A stretch of DNA of 21,017 nucleotides from the NCBI GenBank assembly GCA_964617565.1, contig CAZTYH010000055.1, forward strand, positions 1 to 21,017, written 5' to 3'. Positions within the stretch are counted from its first letter, which is position 1, and the number at the start of each line of letters is the position of its first letter. Under the pieces are notes generated by a model, which saw nothing but the letters and a program-made list of their open reading frames with translations, made no database searches and was not told where the DNA came from. Source of the DNA: JAKJGV01 sp964617565. Its GTDB lineage: Bacteria > Verrucomicrobiota > Kiritimatiellia > CAIQIC01 > JAGNIJ01. Of the stretch, positions 14,842-21,017 are shown piece by piece. The position numbers were made by a program, and so were the translations under genes.

Positions 14842-16155
14842 ATCGCCGTTGTCGGCCTCTGGCACCAGGGAATTGTCGGAGCAGCATGTTTGGCCGACCT
14901 TGGTTGTGACGTGCTTGCCGCCGACATGGACGAAGCGAAGATTGAATCCTTGAAAGCCGGCAAGGCACCGCTTTATGAACCGGGCCTGAACGAGTTGATC
15001 AAAAAGGGGCTTGAGTCCGGGCGGTTGCGCTTCACGGCGGATGTGGCGGGCGCAGTGCAGGGGCGGGCAAGTGTTATGCTGATGCATGATACGCCGGTGG
15101 ACGAAAACGATCATTCCGACCTCGAAGTTGTTTTTCGTGATGTTCGGGCCATGGCACCAAATATGGAGTCCGACACGCTTTTGTTTGTGACGGCACAGGT
15201 GCCCGTGGGGACGTGCGACCGTATTGCGACCGAAATCAGGAATGTGAATCCCGGGGCTCATTTCGGTATTGCCTATAGTCCCGAGAACTTGCGGCTGGGG
15301 CAGGCCATCGAGCGTTTTCTCAAGCCGCCCCTGCCTGTCATCGGAGCGGACGATTCGCGCACGTTGGATCGTATAGAGCAAATGCTGGCCCCACTGGGAG
15401 CCGAGTGGAAGCGGGTTGATTTGCGTACGGCGGAAATGACCAAGCATGCGCTGAACGCTTTTCTTGCGACGACGGTAACGTTTGCGAACGAGCTTGGGAA
15501 CCTTTGTGATGAAGTCGGAGCGGATGGCGTGCGGTTGGCCGAGGTGCTGCGGATGGAGCCGCGTGTCGGGCCCAAAGCGATGCTGTTGCCAGGTCTGGGT
15601 TTTTCCGGGGGCACACTTGCGCGGGATATGCAGACGTTGCGCAACCTGGGGGATCGCGCGGGGGTCGAGACCCCGATGCTTGACGGGGTTTGGTCTGCAA
15701 ACCGTGCGCAGAACCGTCTTGTGGTGCGAAAACTGAAGCGGTCTTTTGGGCGCCTCGATGGGGTTCGGGTCGCAGTATTGGGCCTGACGTACAAGCCGGA
15801 TACAAGCACGTTGCGGCGCTCGGCGGCGATTGAAATCATCGGCGATATGGTGCGCGAAAAGATGATCGTTGTTGCGCATGATCCCATGGCTGATCGTGCC
15901 GAGGTTGCGAAGCACAAGGAATTCATCTTTGTTGACGATGTTTACGAGGCTTTGCGGGGCGCACGGGCCGCGGTGATCATCACGGGGTGGGCGGACTACA
16001 GAAAGCTGGATTTGGATAAAATCAAGGCGCTGATGGCCAATCCGCTGGTTGTGGATGTGAACAACATGCTGGATGCGGATGTCCTTGAAAAGAAAGGGAT
16101 TACCTGCCTCAACGTCGGGCGGGGCCGCCATTCGGGTAAGATGGACATGACGTGA
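14755..16155 (+). CDS. UDP-glucose/GDP-mannose dehydrogenase family protein lacking the catalytic Cys
   Basis: From ATG 14755 the protein has 466 residues; GTG 14752 is an alternative. Residues 1-29 are encoded by the repeat element, and the Rossmann fold begins at I30 (IAVVG). The expected GxGxxG reads GLWHQG (34-39), with Trp at the second Gly. The family layout is otherwise kept: YEPGLNEL, MHDTPVDENDHSDL, YSPENLRLG, MTKHALNAFL with K230 and N234, GLGFSGGTLARD (280-291), and LGLTYKPDT. In the GxGxGGxCxPKD site the catalytic Cys is Thr287 and the Lys is Arg290, while Asp291 is kept. Family members normally oxidise a UDP- or GDP-hexose twice to the uronate through a Cys thiohemiacetal, so this protein may do a single oxidation, act differently or be inactive. 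It is followed by a Gfo/Idh oxidoreductase. Confidence 0.85.
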   Translation: MKKDVKLNCGAGGGDSSAQYSNTPTLQHSIAVVGLWHQGIVGAACLADLGCDVLAADMDEAKIESLKAGKAPLYEPGLNELIKKGLESGRLRFTADVAGAVQGRASVMLMHDTPVDENDHSDLEVVFRDVRAMAPNMESDTLLFVTAQVPVGTCDRIATEIRNVNPGAHFGIAYSPENLRLGQAIERFLKPPLPVIGADDSRTLDRIEQMLAPLGAEWKRVDLRTAEMTKHALNAFLATTVTFANELGNLCDEVGADGVRLAEVLRMEPRVGPKAMLLPGLGFSGGTLARDMQTLRNLGDRAGVETPMLDGVWSANRAQNRLVVRKLKRSFGRLDGVRVAVLGLTYKPDTSTLRRSAAIEIIGDMVREKMIVVAHDPMADRAEVAKHKEFIFVDDVYEALRGARAAVIITGWADYRKLDLDKIKALMANPLVVDVNNMLDADVLEKKGITCLNVGRGRHSGKMDMT

Positions 16156-16160
16156 GGAGG
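16154..16160 (+). promoter_or_regulatory. Ribosome binding site deciding the Gfo/Idh start
   Basis: GAGGAGG overlaps the dehydrogenase stop codon (16153-16155) and lies 9 nt before ATG 16170. It favours that ATG over the in-frame GTG at 16152. Confidence 0.8.
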
Positions 16161-16169
16161 CGACAAGCC

Positions 16170-17186
16170 ATGCTGCGAGTAGCGATTATCGGGTCAGGTC
16201 TTCAGTGCCGTCGTCGGGCTCCTGCCGTGAAGGACGATCCGGACGCGGAGATCAAGATCATTGCGAGTCTGCATCTCGACCATGCGCAGGCGATGGCGTC
16301 GGTCATGAAGTGTGATGCATCCGACGACTGGAAAAGCGCCGTTAATCGCGACGATGTGGACGCCGTTCTGATTTGCACTCCACCCTATGTGCATGCCGAT
16401 ATCAGCATGGCGGCCATGAAAGCGGGCAAGCATGTTCTTTGTGAGAAGCCGCTGACCCGGACGTTGGAAGAGGCGGAGGCCATGGTGCGCGTCGCGCGCG
16501 AAACGGGGAGGGTGTTGAAGTGCGGATTCAATCACCGGCACCATCCCGCGATTCGAGATGCGAAGAAGCTGGTGGATGAGGGGCGGATCGGCAAGCCGCT
16601 CTTCGGCCGTTGCCGCTACGGCATTTGCGGCAGGCCCGGCTACGAGAACGAATGGCGCGCCGATCCGGCGCAGGTGGCAGGTGGGCAATTCATCGAGCAG
16701 GGTTCCCATGCAATGGATTTGTTCCGTTGGTTCATGGGCGAGTATCGCGAGGTTTCGTGCATGACCGGCACGTTCTATTTTAAGGGACAGGCATTAGATG
16801 ATAATGGGATGGCTATCTTTCGCATGGAGAACGGCGCAACAGCCAGTCTTCATGCGAGTCTAACTCAATGGAAAAATCTTTTCTCCTTCGAGGTGTTCGG
16901 CGAGGACGGCTACATCCGGGTTGAGGGCCTTGGATCAAGTTACGGGACCGAAAAACTGATTTTCGGAAAGCGCGATTTTGATGCGCCATTTGCTGAAACG
17001 GTTACTGAATATCGCGGCGGAGACCGGTCATGGAATGCGGAATGGAAAGAGTTTGTAAACGCGATACGCGAAAAGAGGGAACCCATTGGCAATGGTGTGG
17101 ACGGACTGGAAGCCATGCGGGTCGCTCTGGCCGCTTACGAGTCGGAAAAAGTCGGGCGGATTTTAAGCCTTCGGGACAGCGGTTAA
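16170..17186 (+). CDS. Gfo/Idh/MocA family NAD(P)-dependent oxidoreductase
   Basis: The protein has 338 residues. The dinucleotide fold starts at once (LRVAIIGSGLQ, residues 2-12), the family signature HVLCEKPL has its Lys at 93 (EKP 92-94), and the C-terminal domain has EQGSHAMDLFRWF with H180 and D183 where the family's catalytic His/Asp sit. Such enzymes oxidise or reduce a hydroxyl or keto group of a sugar, free or nucleotide-bound. Placed right after a UDP-glucose-dehydrogenase-like gene, it recalls the WbpA/WbpB pair that makes 3-keto uronates, but no WbpE-like aminotransferase is present in the window. It starts 14 nt after the dehydrogenase stop with a strong Shine-Dalgarno, so cotranscription is likely. 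Confidence 0.92.
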   Translation: MLRVAIIGSGLQCRRRAPAVKDDPDAEIKIIASLHLDHAQAMASVMKCDASDDWKSAVNRDDVDAVLICTPPYVHADISMAAMKAGKHVLCEKPLTRTLEEAEAMVRVARETGRVLKCGFNHRHHPAIRDAKKLVDEGRIGKPLFGRCRYGICGRPGYENEWRADPAQVAGGQFIEQGSHAMDLFRWFMGEYREVSCMTGTFYFKGQALDDNGMAIFRMENGATASLHASLTQWKNLFSFEVFGEDGYIRVEGLGSSYGTEKLIFGKRDFDAPFAETVTEYRGGDRSWNAEWKEFVNAIREKREPIGNGVDGLEAMRVALAAYESEKVGRILSLRDSG

Positions 17187-17190
17187 TCTG

Positions 17191-18120
17191 ATGAAATGCC
17201 TGGTTACCGGCGCCGGCGGTTTTATCGGCGGCCATTTGATTGAGCACCTTCTGGCTTCCGGCTGCACCGTCATAGGGACAGACATAGAGGCAGGGCCTGT
17301 TTGTCGAGTGCTGCGTCATGCATCCTTTTCCTTCGTTCGTTCAGACGTGCTCGATGCCGAAGGCGTGAAGGCGCTTATCGCTGAGCAAATGCCGAAAATC
17401 GTTTATCACCTTGCAGCGCAAAGCTTTCCTTCGGCTTCGTGGCAGAGTCCGCTCCGGACTTTCGATGTGAATGTCCGCGGCACGGTCCACCTGCTTGAAG
17501 CGGTCAAAGGGACAGGCACAAAGGTTATTATGGCTTGTTCAAGTGCGGAGTATGCATCCAAGGCTGACGACAAACCGATATCAGAAGACTGGCAACTTGA
17601 TCCGCTGACACCTTATGGAGTCAGTAAGCTTGCGCAGGATCATATTGGGCTCTTGTATGCCGATCGTTACGGAATCCCGATCGTGCGACTGCGACCGTTC
17701 TACCTGATTGGTCCGCGCAAAACCGGAGATATGTCTTCCGATTTCGCACGAGGCATTGTCGCGATCGAGCGAGGCAAGCAATCCGTATTAAAAGTTGGCA
17801 ATCTCGATGTCGTCCGTGATCTTCTTGACGTGCGAGATGGTGTCGCGGCTATGCACATACTTGCAGAAAAGGGACAGACAGGAATCGTATATAATATTTG
17901 TGCTGGCATGGGTTACAGATTGAGCGATGTGCTCGATCGGTTCGTTGGCATGGCAAAGGCTCCGGTGTGCGTTGAAGCAGATCCTGCGCAAGTACGATTA
18001 TTGGACGAGCCGGTTAAAATAGGGGATAATCGTCGCCTTAAGGAGCTCGGATGGAGTCCGAAATTTCTGCTAGATCAAACATTGACCGACATCCTTCATT
18101 TCTGGAGAGAGGCGAAATAA
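17191..18120 (+). CDS. GDP-sugar SDR, GDP-4-keto-6-deoxy-mannose reductase/GMD-like
   Basis: The protein has 309 residues. NAD(P)-binding GAGGFIG has glycines 7, 10 and 13. LAAQSFPSASWQSPLRTFDVN and the catalytic TPYGVSK (Y142, K146) follow, then LRPFYLIGPRKTGDMSSDF, VGNLDVVRDLLDVRDGV, YNICAGMGYRLSDVLD and a DNRRLKELGW ending. This combination is characteristic of GDP-4-dehydro-6-deoxymannose reductases (RMD) and their GMD relatives. With an HddC-like and a GmhB-like gene next in order, it may act on GDP-manno-heptose, in the manner of the DmhA/DmhB steps of GDP-6-deoxyheptose synthesis; that is inference. It starts 4 nt after the preceding stop. The gene contains three GGGACAGRCA motifs, which recur inverted near the transposase downstream. 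Confidence 0.88.
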   Translation: MKCLVTGAGGFIGGHLIEHLLASGCTVIGTDIEAGPVCRVLRHASFSFVRSDVLDAEGVKALIAEQMPKIVYHLAAQSFPSASWQSPLRTFDVNVRGTVHLLEAVKGTGTKVIMACSSAEYASKADDKPISEDWQLDPLTPYGVSKLAQDHIGLLYADRYGIPIVRLRPFYLIGPRKTGDMSSDFARGIVAIERGKQSVLKVGNLDVVRDLLDVRDGVAAMHILAEKGQTGIVYNICAGMGYRLSDVLDRFVGMAKAPVCVEADPAQVRLLDEPVKIGDNRRLKELGWSPKFLLDQTLTDILHFWREAK

Positions 18121-18185
18121 TTCGTTCGGCGGATGGGAATAAACCATGCTCTACGAAGTATATATTGGACATGTTATCCCGCTAA

Positions 18186-19106
18186 TCACACGCATCTCAA
18201 TTGTTTAAATACACAAAGATCAAGATCGTTACGCGCTGGTGATCGCGTTTTTGTGCATGATGTTCGCCTCGCAGATCTGCTTGGCATGATTCGGTGTTTT
18301 GTTAAAAGATCTTCGATAAAGAGTTGTGTGCCTATGATCAAGCCATCAACCCAAAAGCGGACCCGGCGATCCAGGTAGGTTACAAAAACAGACAAATCTT
18401 CATCACCATGCATATGTGACTTTTGTGTTCTTGAAAAAGTATTGCGCATGGACGCGTAGAGTTCGTCAAGATTTCGAAATGGATAGAAGCCCTGTATCGA
18501 AGGGAAAAGAGCGTCCTTAACATTTATCGCAAATGGATGATATCCGGTGTTGGTCCACATGCCGAAACTGCAGAACCGATAATCGGCCGGTGATTCAACA
18601 ATGCCAGCACGCACAGCGTTCATTTCGACGTACTTGCAACATTCCCAGACAGCTTGAGAATCGCCGAGAATCGTGTGCTTGAATCTGTCAGCCCAAAGAC
18701 TGCCGCGGCGACGCATACGACGGGTTCGATTGAACCATCGGGTGAAGCTTTGCTGAAGAGTCTGCATGTACCAGCTAATGTCTCGAACACGGGCAATCCA
18801 TAGTTTGCAACGGGGATCGGACGGGGTCATGCGGCGCTTCCCTTCATGATATGCTTCGTATCTGCGGCAGACTTCTTCGGGCGAAGGGGAGTTTTCCGGT
18901 GCATGAACTACAAGATGGAAGTGATTTGACATGATTTGGTAGGAAACAACCTTGATTGAATACAAGCGATCCAGTTTGTGTAATAGACGAACAAAAAACT
19001 CCTTTTCTTTATCCCCGAATGGGAAAAAATCCGGTTCGCCGGCAACACGGTTATAAAGATGATAGAAGACGGAACGATCCTGAATTTTAAGTCTAGGCAT
19101 TCTCAT
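18186..19106 (-). CDS. REP-associated tyrosine transposase-like protein (RAYT, Y1_Tnp/IS200-like)
   Basis: From ATG 19106 (AAGGAG at 19118-19123, 11 nt upstream) the protein has 306 residues; ATG 19145 gives 13 more. The Y1 core shows FYHLYNRV near the N-terminus, the metal-binding HUH triad at H62-F63-H64 in MSNHFHLVV, and a helix WYMQTLQQSFTRWFNR whose Y113 is the likely catalytic tyrosine. GSLWADRFKHTI, CCKYVEMNAVRAGIV, DYRFCSFG and a C-terminal DLCVFKQLR match the RAYT group. RAYTs are single-copy, HUH-type nucleases tied to short palindromic repeats rather than classical IS ends. The gene is opposite to its neighbours, splits operon F, and its region looks more AT-rich than the flanks, as expected of an insertion. 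Confidence 0.9.
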   Translation of the reverse strand: MRMPRLKIQDRSVFYHLYNRVAGEPDFFPFGDKEKEFFVRLLHKLDRLYSIKVVSYQIMSNHFHLVVHAPENSPSPEEVCRRYEAYHEGKRRMTPSDPRCKLWIARVRDISWYMQTLQQSFTRWFNRTRRMRRRGSLWADRFKHTILGDSQAVWECCKYVEMNAVRAGIVESPADYRFCSFGMWTNTGYHPFAINVKDALFPSIQGFYPFRNLDELYASMRNTFSRTQKSHMHGDEDLSVFVTYLDRRVRFWVDGLIIGTQLFIEDLLTKHRIMPSRSARRTSCTKTRSPARNDLDLCVFKQLRCV

Positions 19107-19291
19107 GACTACTTGTTCTCCTTGTGCAAAGTGTTGGTCCCTCATAGTAATTAAAGAAATGAGCAGGCAGTTTTTCCGGGATTTATTTTGATTTATTGAA
19201 AAAATGTGTCTGTCCCTATTAGGAAGGCGCTTGATTTGGGGGGGTGGAATGGATAAACAAGGCGCGACCCGTGATTAGTGAAGGAGCTGGT
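19107..19291. repeat. Intergenic stretch upstream of the transposase with candidate RAYT-linked repeat
   Basis: This 185-bp, AT-rich stretch lies between the minus-strand transposase start and the plus-strand nucleotidyltransferase. It holds a direct repeat GATTTATT (19180-19187, 19190-19197) and then TGTCTGTCCC (19207-19216), reverse complement GGGACAGACA. I recall GGGACAGACAC-like sequences lying beside Y1 transposases in other environmental genomes, but cannot check that here. The last 11 nt include AAGGAG (19281-19286), the ribosome binding site of the next gene. Any promoter driving the downstream genes after the insertion must lie here or in upstream operon sequence; I see no clear one. 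Confidence 0.45.
19281..19286 (+). promoter_or_regulatory. Ribosome binding site deciding the nucleotidyltransferase start
   Basis: AAGGAG lies 5 nt before ATG 19292. It rules in favour of this start over the in-frame ATG 16 codons upstream, and MQVVILAGG is the usual family N-terminus. Confidence 0.85.
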
Positions 19292-20017
19292 ATGCAAGTC
19301 GTTATTCTCGCTGGCGGATTGGGGACACGCCTGAAGGCTGTTGCGGGTGATTTGCCGAAGGCGTTGGTTCCGGTGGCGGGGAAACCTTTCATTGAGCATC
19401 AGTTCGCATTGCTTCGGCGCAATCAGCTAGAGCGCGTGTTGCTCTGCGTGGGCTATATGGGTCATCAGGTGGAGCAATTTGTTGGTAACGGCAGTCGGTT
19501 TGGTATGCAGGTCCGTTACTCATACGAAGATCCCGCGCTTTTGCTTGGCACCGGCGGCGCATTGTTGAACGCGCTTGTACATCTCGAAGATGCATTCCTG
19601 GTACTGTATGGAGATTCCTATCTGCCGACTGACTATCAAGCCGTGATCCGGGCTTTCCAGGAGCGACAGCACCGCGCGATGATGTGCGTGTTCAGGAATG
19701 AAGGGCGTTGGGATAGCAGCAATGTCCGTATAGCAGGCGGACGAGTGGTTTTCTATTCAAAAGCAGCACAGCTCGGCGAAGCAGACTATATTGATTACGG
19801 TCTTTCCGTATATCGTCGCACTGCTGTGCAGGCTTATCAGGGGGTTACGATGCCGCTCGATCTCGCGCGCATGCAGGAAGATCTGGTGCGCAGGAATGAA
19901 ATGGCGTCGTTCGAGGTGCATGACCGGTTTTACGAGATTGGAAAGCCGACGGGTCTGGCCGAACTGGAGCGTGTGCTGACGGGGGAGGTGCAGAAGCGCG
20001 ATGGCGAAAAAGGATAA
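19292..20017 (+). CDS. Sugar-1-phosphate nucleotidyltransferase, HddC-like
   Basis: The protein has 241 residues. LAGGLGTR (6-13) and PKALVPVAGKP with K23 form the nucleotide-binding loop of NTP_transferase enzymes; SYEDPALLLGTGGAL contacts the base and sugar, and LYGDSY (105-110) carries the metal-binding Asp108. A YIDYGLSVYRR segment and the small size without a C-terminal beta-helix fit the HddC / mannose-1-phosphate guanylyltransferase-like subgroup. With the GmhB-like gene overlapping its 3' end by 17 nt, the best guess is activation of D-glycero-D-manno-heptose-1-phosphate with a nucleotide, probably GTP. A hexose-1-phosphate substrate cannot be excluded. It is the first plus-strand gene after the transposase. 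Confidence 0.85.
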   Translation: MQVVILAGGLGTRLKAVAGDLPKALVPVAGKPFIEHQFALLRRNQLERVLLCVGYMGHQVEQFVGNGSRFGMQVRYSYEDPALLLGTGGALLNALVHLEDAFLVLYGDSYLPTDYQAVIRAFQERQHRAMMCVFRNEGRWDSSNVRIAGGRVVFYSKAAQLGEADYIDYGLSVYRRTAVQAYQGVTMPLDLARMQEDLVRRNEMASFEVHDRFYEIGKPTGLAELERVLTGEVQKRDGEKG

Positions 20018-20645
20018 AAAAAGTAAACGGATATCGTTGAAATCACCGGCTGTCTTTATCGATCGCGACGGCACCTTGAATGACATGGTTTATGACGAAA
20101 CGCATGGCGTTCTTGACTCCCCGCGCCGACCAAAGCAAGTGCACGCATGTAAAGGTGCGGCTTCTTTTATCAATGGCGTAAAGCGCCTTGGCTTTAAGGT
20201 TGTCGTGGTTACCAACCAGCCCGGTATCGCAAAGAATACGCTTAGCTTGTCGGAACTGGCTGCTGTAAACAGAGAGCTGGCAGCGCAACTGGGCAAAAAA
20301 GGGGCTCGTTGGGATGCGCTGGAATATTGTCCGCATCATCCGAGCGGCAACAGGAAAATGCGCGGGAAATATGTTAAAACCTGTGTTTGTCGCAAACCAA
20401 AACCCGGGCTCATTCTGCGAGCAACAAAAAGTCTTGGGCTTGACCTGAAGCGAAGCTGGATGGTTGGGGACGGGCTCAATGATATACAGGCGGGCCATGC
20501 CGCAGGATGCCGCACCATTTTAATCGCGCGACTCAAGCTGGAGCAGGTGGAGCGGTTCTTCGGGCCGGACCTGTGCGAGCCGTATGCCGTGGCGGGAAAT
20601 CTCGCGGAAGCGCTGAAGGTCATCAAGGAGGCGGAAGCATCATGA
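20001..20645 (+). CDS. HAD-IIIA phosphatase, D-glycero-D-manno-heptose-1,7-bisphosphate phosphatase (GmhB)-like
   Basis: The protein has 214 residues. The HAD nucleophile motif FIDRDGTLN has D21 and D23, motif II is VVTNQPGIA, and CRKPKPG plus VGDGLNDIQAG provide the Lys and acidic motifs. The GmhB-type zinc loop is complete: C110 and H112 in CPHHP, C128 and C130 in CVCRKP. GmhB removes the C7 phosphate of manno-heptose 1,7-bisphosphate before nucleotide activation, which matches the HddC-like gene in front. The lysine-rich first 15 residues are longer than the usual GmhB N-terminus. The start overlaps the previous gene by 17 nt, with GGAGGTG about 10 nt upstream. Heptose isomerase and kinase genes (GmhA, HddA) are not in the window. 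Confidence 0.88.
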   Translation: MAKKDKKSKRISLKSPAVFIDRDGTLNDMVYDETHGVLDSPRRPKQVHACKGAASFINGVKRLGFKVVVVTNQPGIAKNTLSLSELAAVNRELAAQLGKKGARWDALEYCPHHPSGNRKMRGKYVKTCVCRKPKPGLILRATKSLGLDLKRSWMVGDGLNDIQAGHAAGCRTILIARLKLEQVERFFGPDLCEPYAVAGNLAEALKVIKEAEAS

Positions 20646-21017
20646 GCAGTGGAAAAAAGAAAAAAATTGCGATGGTTGTTCCGTTTCTGAACGAGCAGGA
20701 GAACATCCCCGTTTTATATGATCGCGTCGCAAAGGTGATGGAGGGACAGGCGGAAGACTGGGAACTGCTCTTCGTGGACGACGGCAGCACGGACGGGTCG
20801 GCGAAATGGGTGGCGGAGAAAAGCCGAACCGATACCCGCGTGAAACTGTTGCGCTTGTCCCGCAATTTCGGACACCAGATCGCGATCACGGCGGGGCTCG
20901 ATTATGTCGAGGCCGACGCCGCGGTAGTGCTTGATGCTGATTTGCAGGATCCGCCTGAAACCATCCCCGCGCTTATTGATAAGTGGCATGAGGGTGGCGA
21001 GGTTGTTTACGCTGTGC
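20642..21017 (+). CDS. GtrB/ArnC-like GT2 glycosyltransferase, N-terminal part (cut by window edge)
   Basis: The frame opens with ATG 20642, overlapping the previous TGA as ATGA, with AAGGAGG (20625-20631) 10 nt upstream, and stays open for 125 codons to the edge. After a lysine-rich start come VVPFLNEQENI, FVDDGSTDGS, LSRNFGHQIAITAGLDY and VVLDADLQDPPE. The last two are hallmarks of undecaprenyl-phosphate glycosyltransferases (GtrB, ArnC, DPM-like), which usually end with two membrane helices, not visible here. It would charge polyprenyl phosphate with a sugar from a nucleotide donor, plausibly one made by this operon. Confidence 0.9.
   Translation, partial: MSSGKKKKIAMVVPFLNEQENIPVLYDRVAKVMEGQAEDWELLFVDDGSTDGSAKWVAEKSRTDTRVKLLRLSRNFGHQIAITAGLDYVEADAAVVLDADLQDPPETIPALIDKWHEGGEVVYAV

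Noticed and set aside
14629..16131. 500-codon open frame on the minus strand opposite the dehydrogenase gene.
   Set aside because: It is the antisense shadow of a gene with clear family motifs on the plus strand and shows no recognisable domain itself.

Overview
The window looks like a surface-polysaccharide / glycan-assembly locus from a moderately GC-rich, Gram-negative-type bacterium. The evidence is three polytopic GT-C-type glycosyltransferases, three GT2 glycosyltransferases, four sugar-nucleotide SDR enzymes, a UDP-glucose-dehydrogenase-like protein, a Gfo/Idh oxidoreductase, heptose-type nucleotidyltransferase and phosphatase genes, an acetyltransferase and a lipoprotein esterase. Two runs of exactly 100 N (4469-4568, 8909-9008) show that it is a scaffolded, probably metagenome-derived, assembly. 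Gap sizes are therefore arbitrary, and reading frames drawn across them are not evidence of continuity. The phylum cannot be fixed from this sequence. The gene style and the TTTTCCAA-NNN-TTGGAAAA palindromes make me think of the PVC group (Kiritimatiellota/Verrucomicrobiota-like), but that is a weak impression.

Layout. (A) 2721 to 1, minus strand: a DPM1-like GT2 with a membrane tail, a second GT2 and the start of a GT-C membrane enzyme cut by the left edge, coupled by a 4-nt overlap and an 8-nt gap. (B) 2823-5102, plus: a paralogous GT-C enzyme with an assembly gap inside it. (C) 9548 to 5089, minus: a SAM methyltransferase, an SDR (NAD-dependent epimerase type) and a large GT-C enzyme with a long soluble tail. 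The gap falls between the first two, so the apparent fusion is an artefact. (D) 9677-11131, plus: a B12-domain radical SAM enzyme. (E) 12595 to 11138, minus: an SGNH esterase lipoprotein and a left-handed beta-helix acetyltransferase. (F) 12746 to the right edge, plus: two tandem GalE-like SDRs, a UDP-glucose-dehydrogenase-like enzyme, a Gfo/Idh oxidoreductase, a GDP-sugar reductase/dehydratase-like SDR, then a Y1/RAYT transposase on the opposite strand, an HddC-like nucleotidyltransferase, a GmhB-like phosphatase and a GtrB/ArnC-like GT2.

How it may work together (inference): region F makes one or more modified nucleotide sugars, plausibly including a GDP-manno-heptose derivative. The GT2 enzymes charge a polyprenyl phosphate or build the glycan, and the GT-C enzymes transfer sugars from the lipid carrier on the outer face of the membrane. 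The methyltransferase, acetyltransferase, esterase and radical SAM enzyme would decorate the product.

The most unusual features are: (1) three TTTTCC-N7-GGAAAA palindromes repeated at an exact 31-bp period just upstream of operon F; (2) an inverted array of 8-bp GGAGTnnT repeats that supplies the stop codon of one gene and the ribosome-binding site, start codon and first 29 codons of the next; (3) that next gene, a UDP-glucose-dehydrogenase family member whose catalytic cysteine position is threonine.
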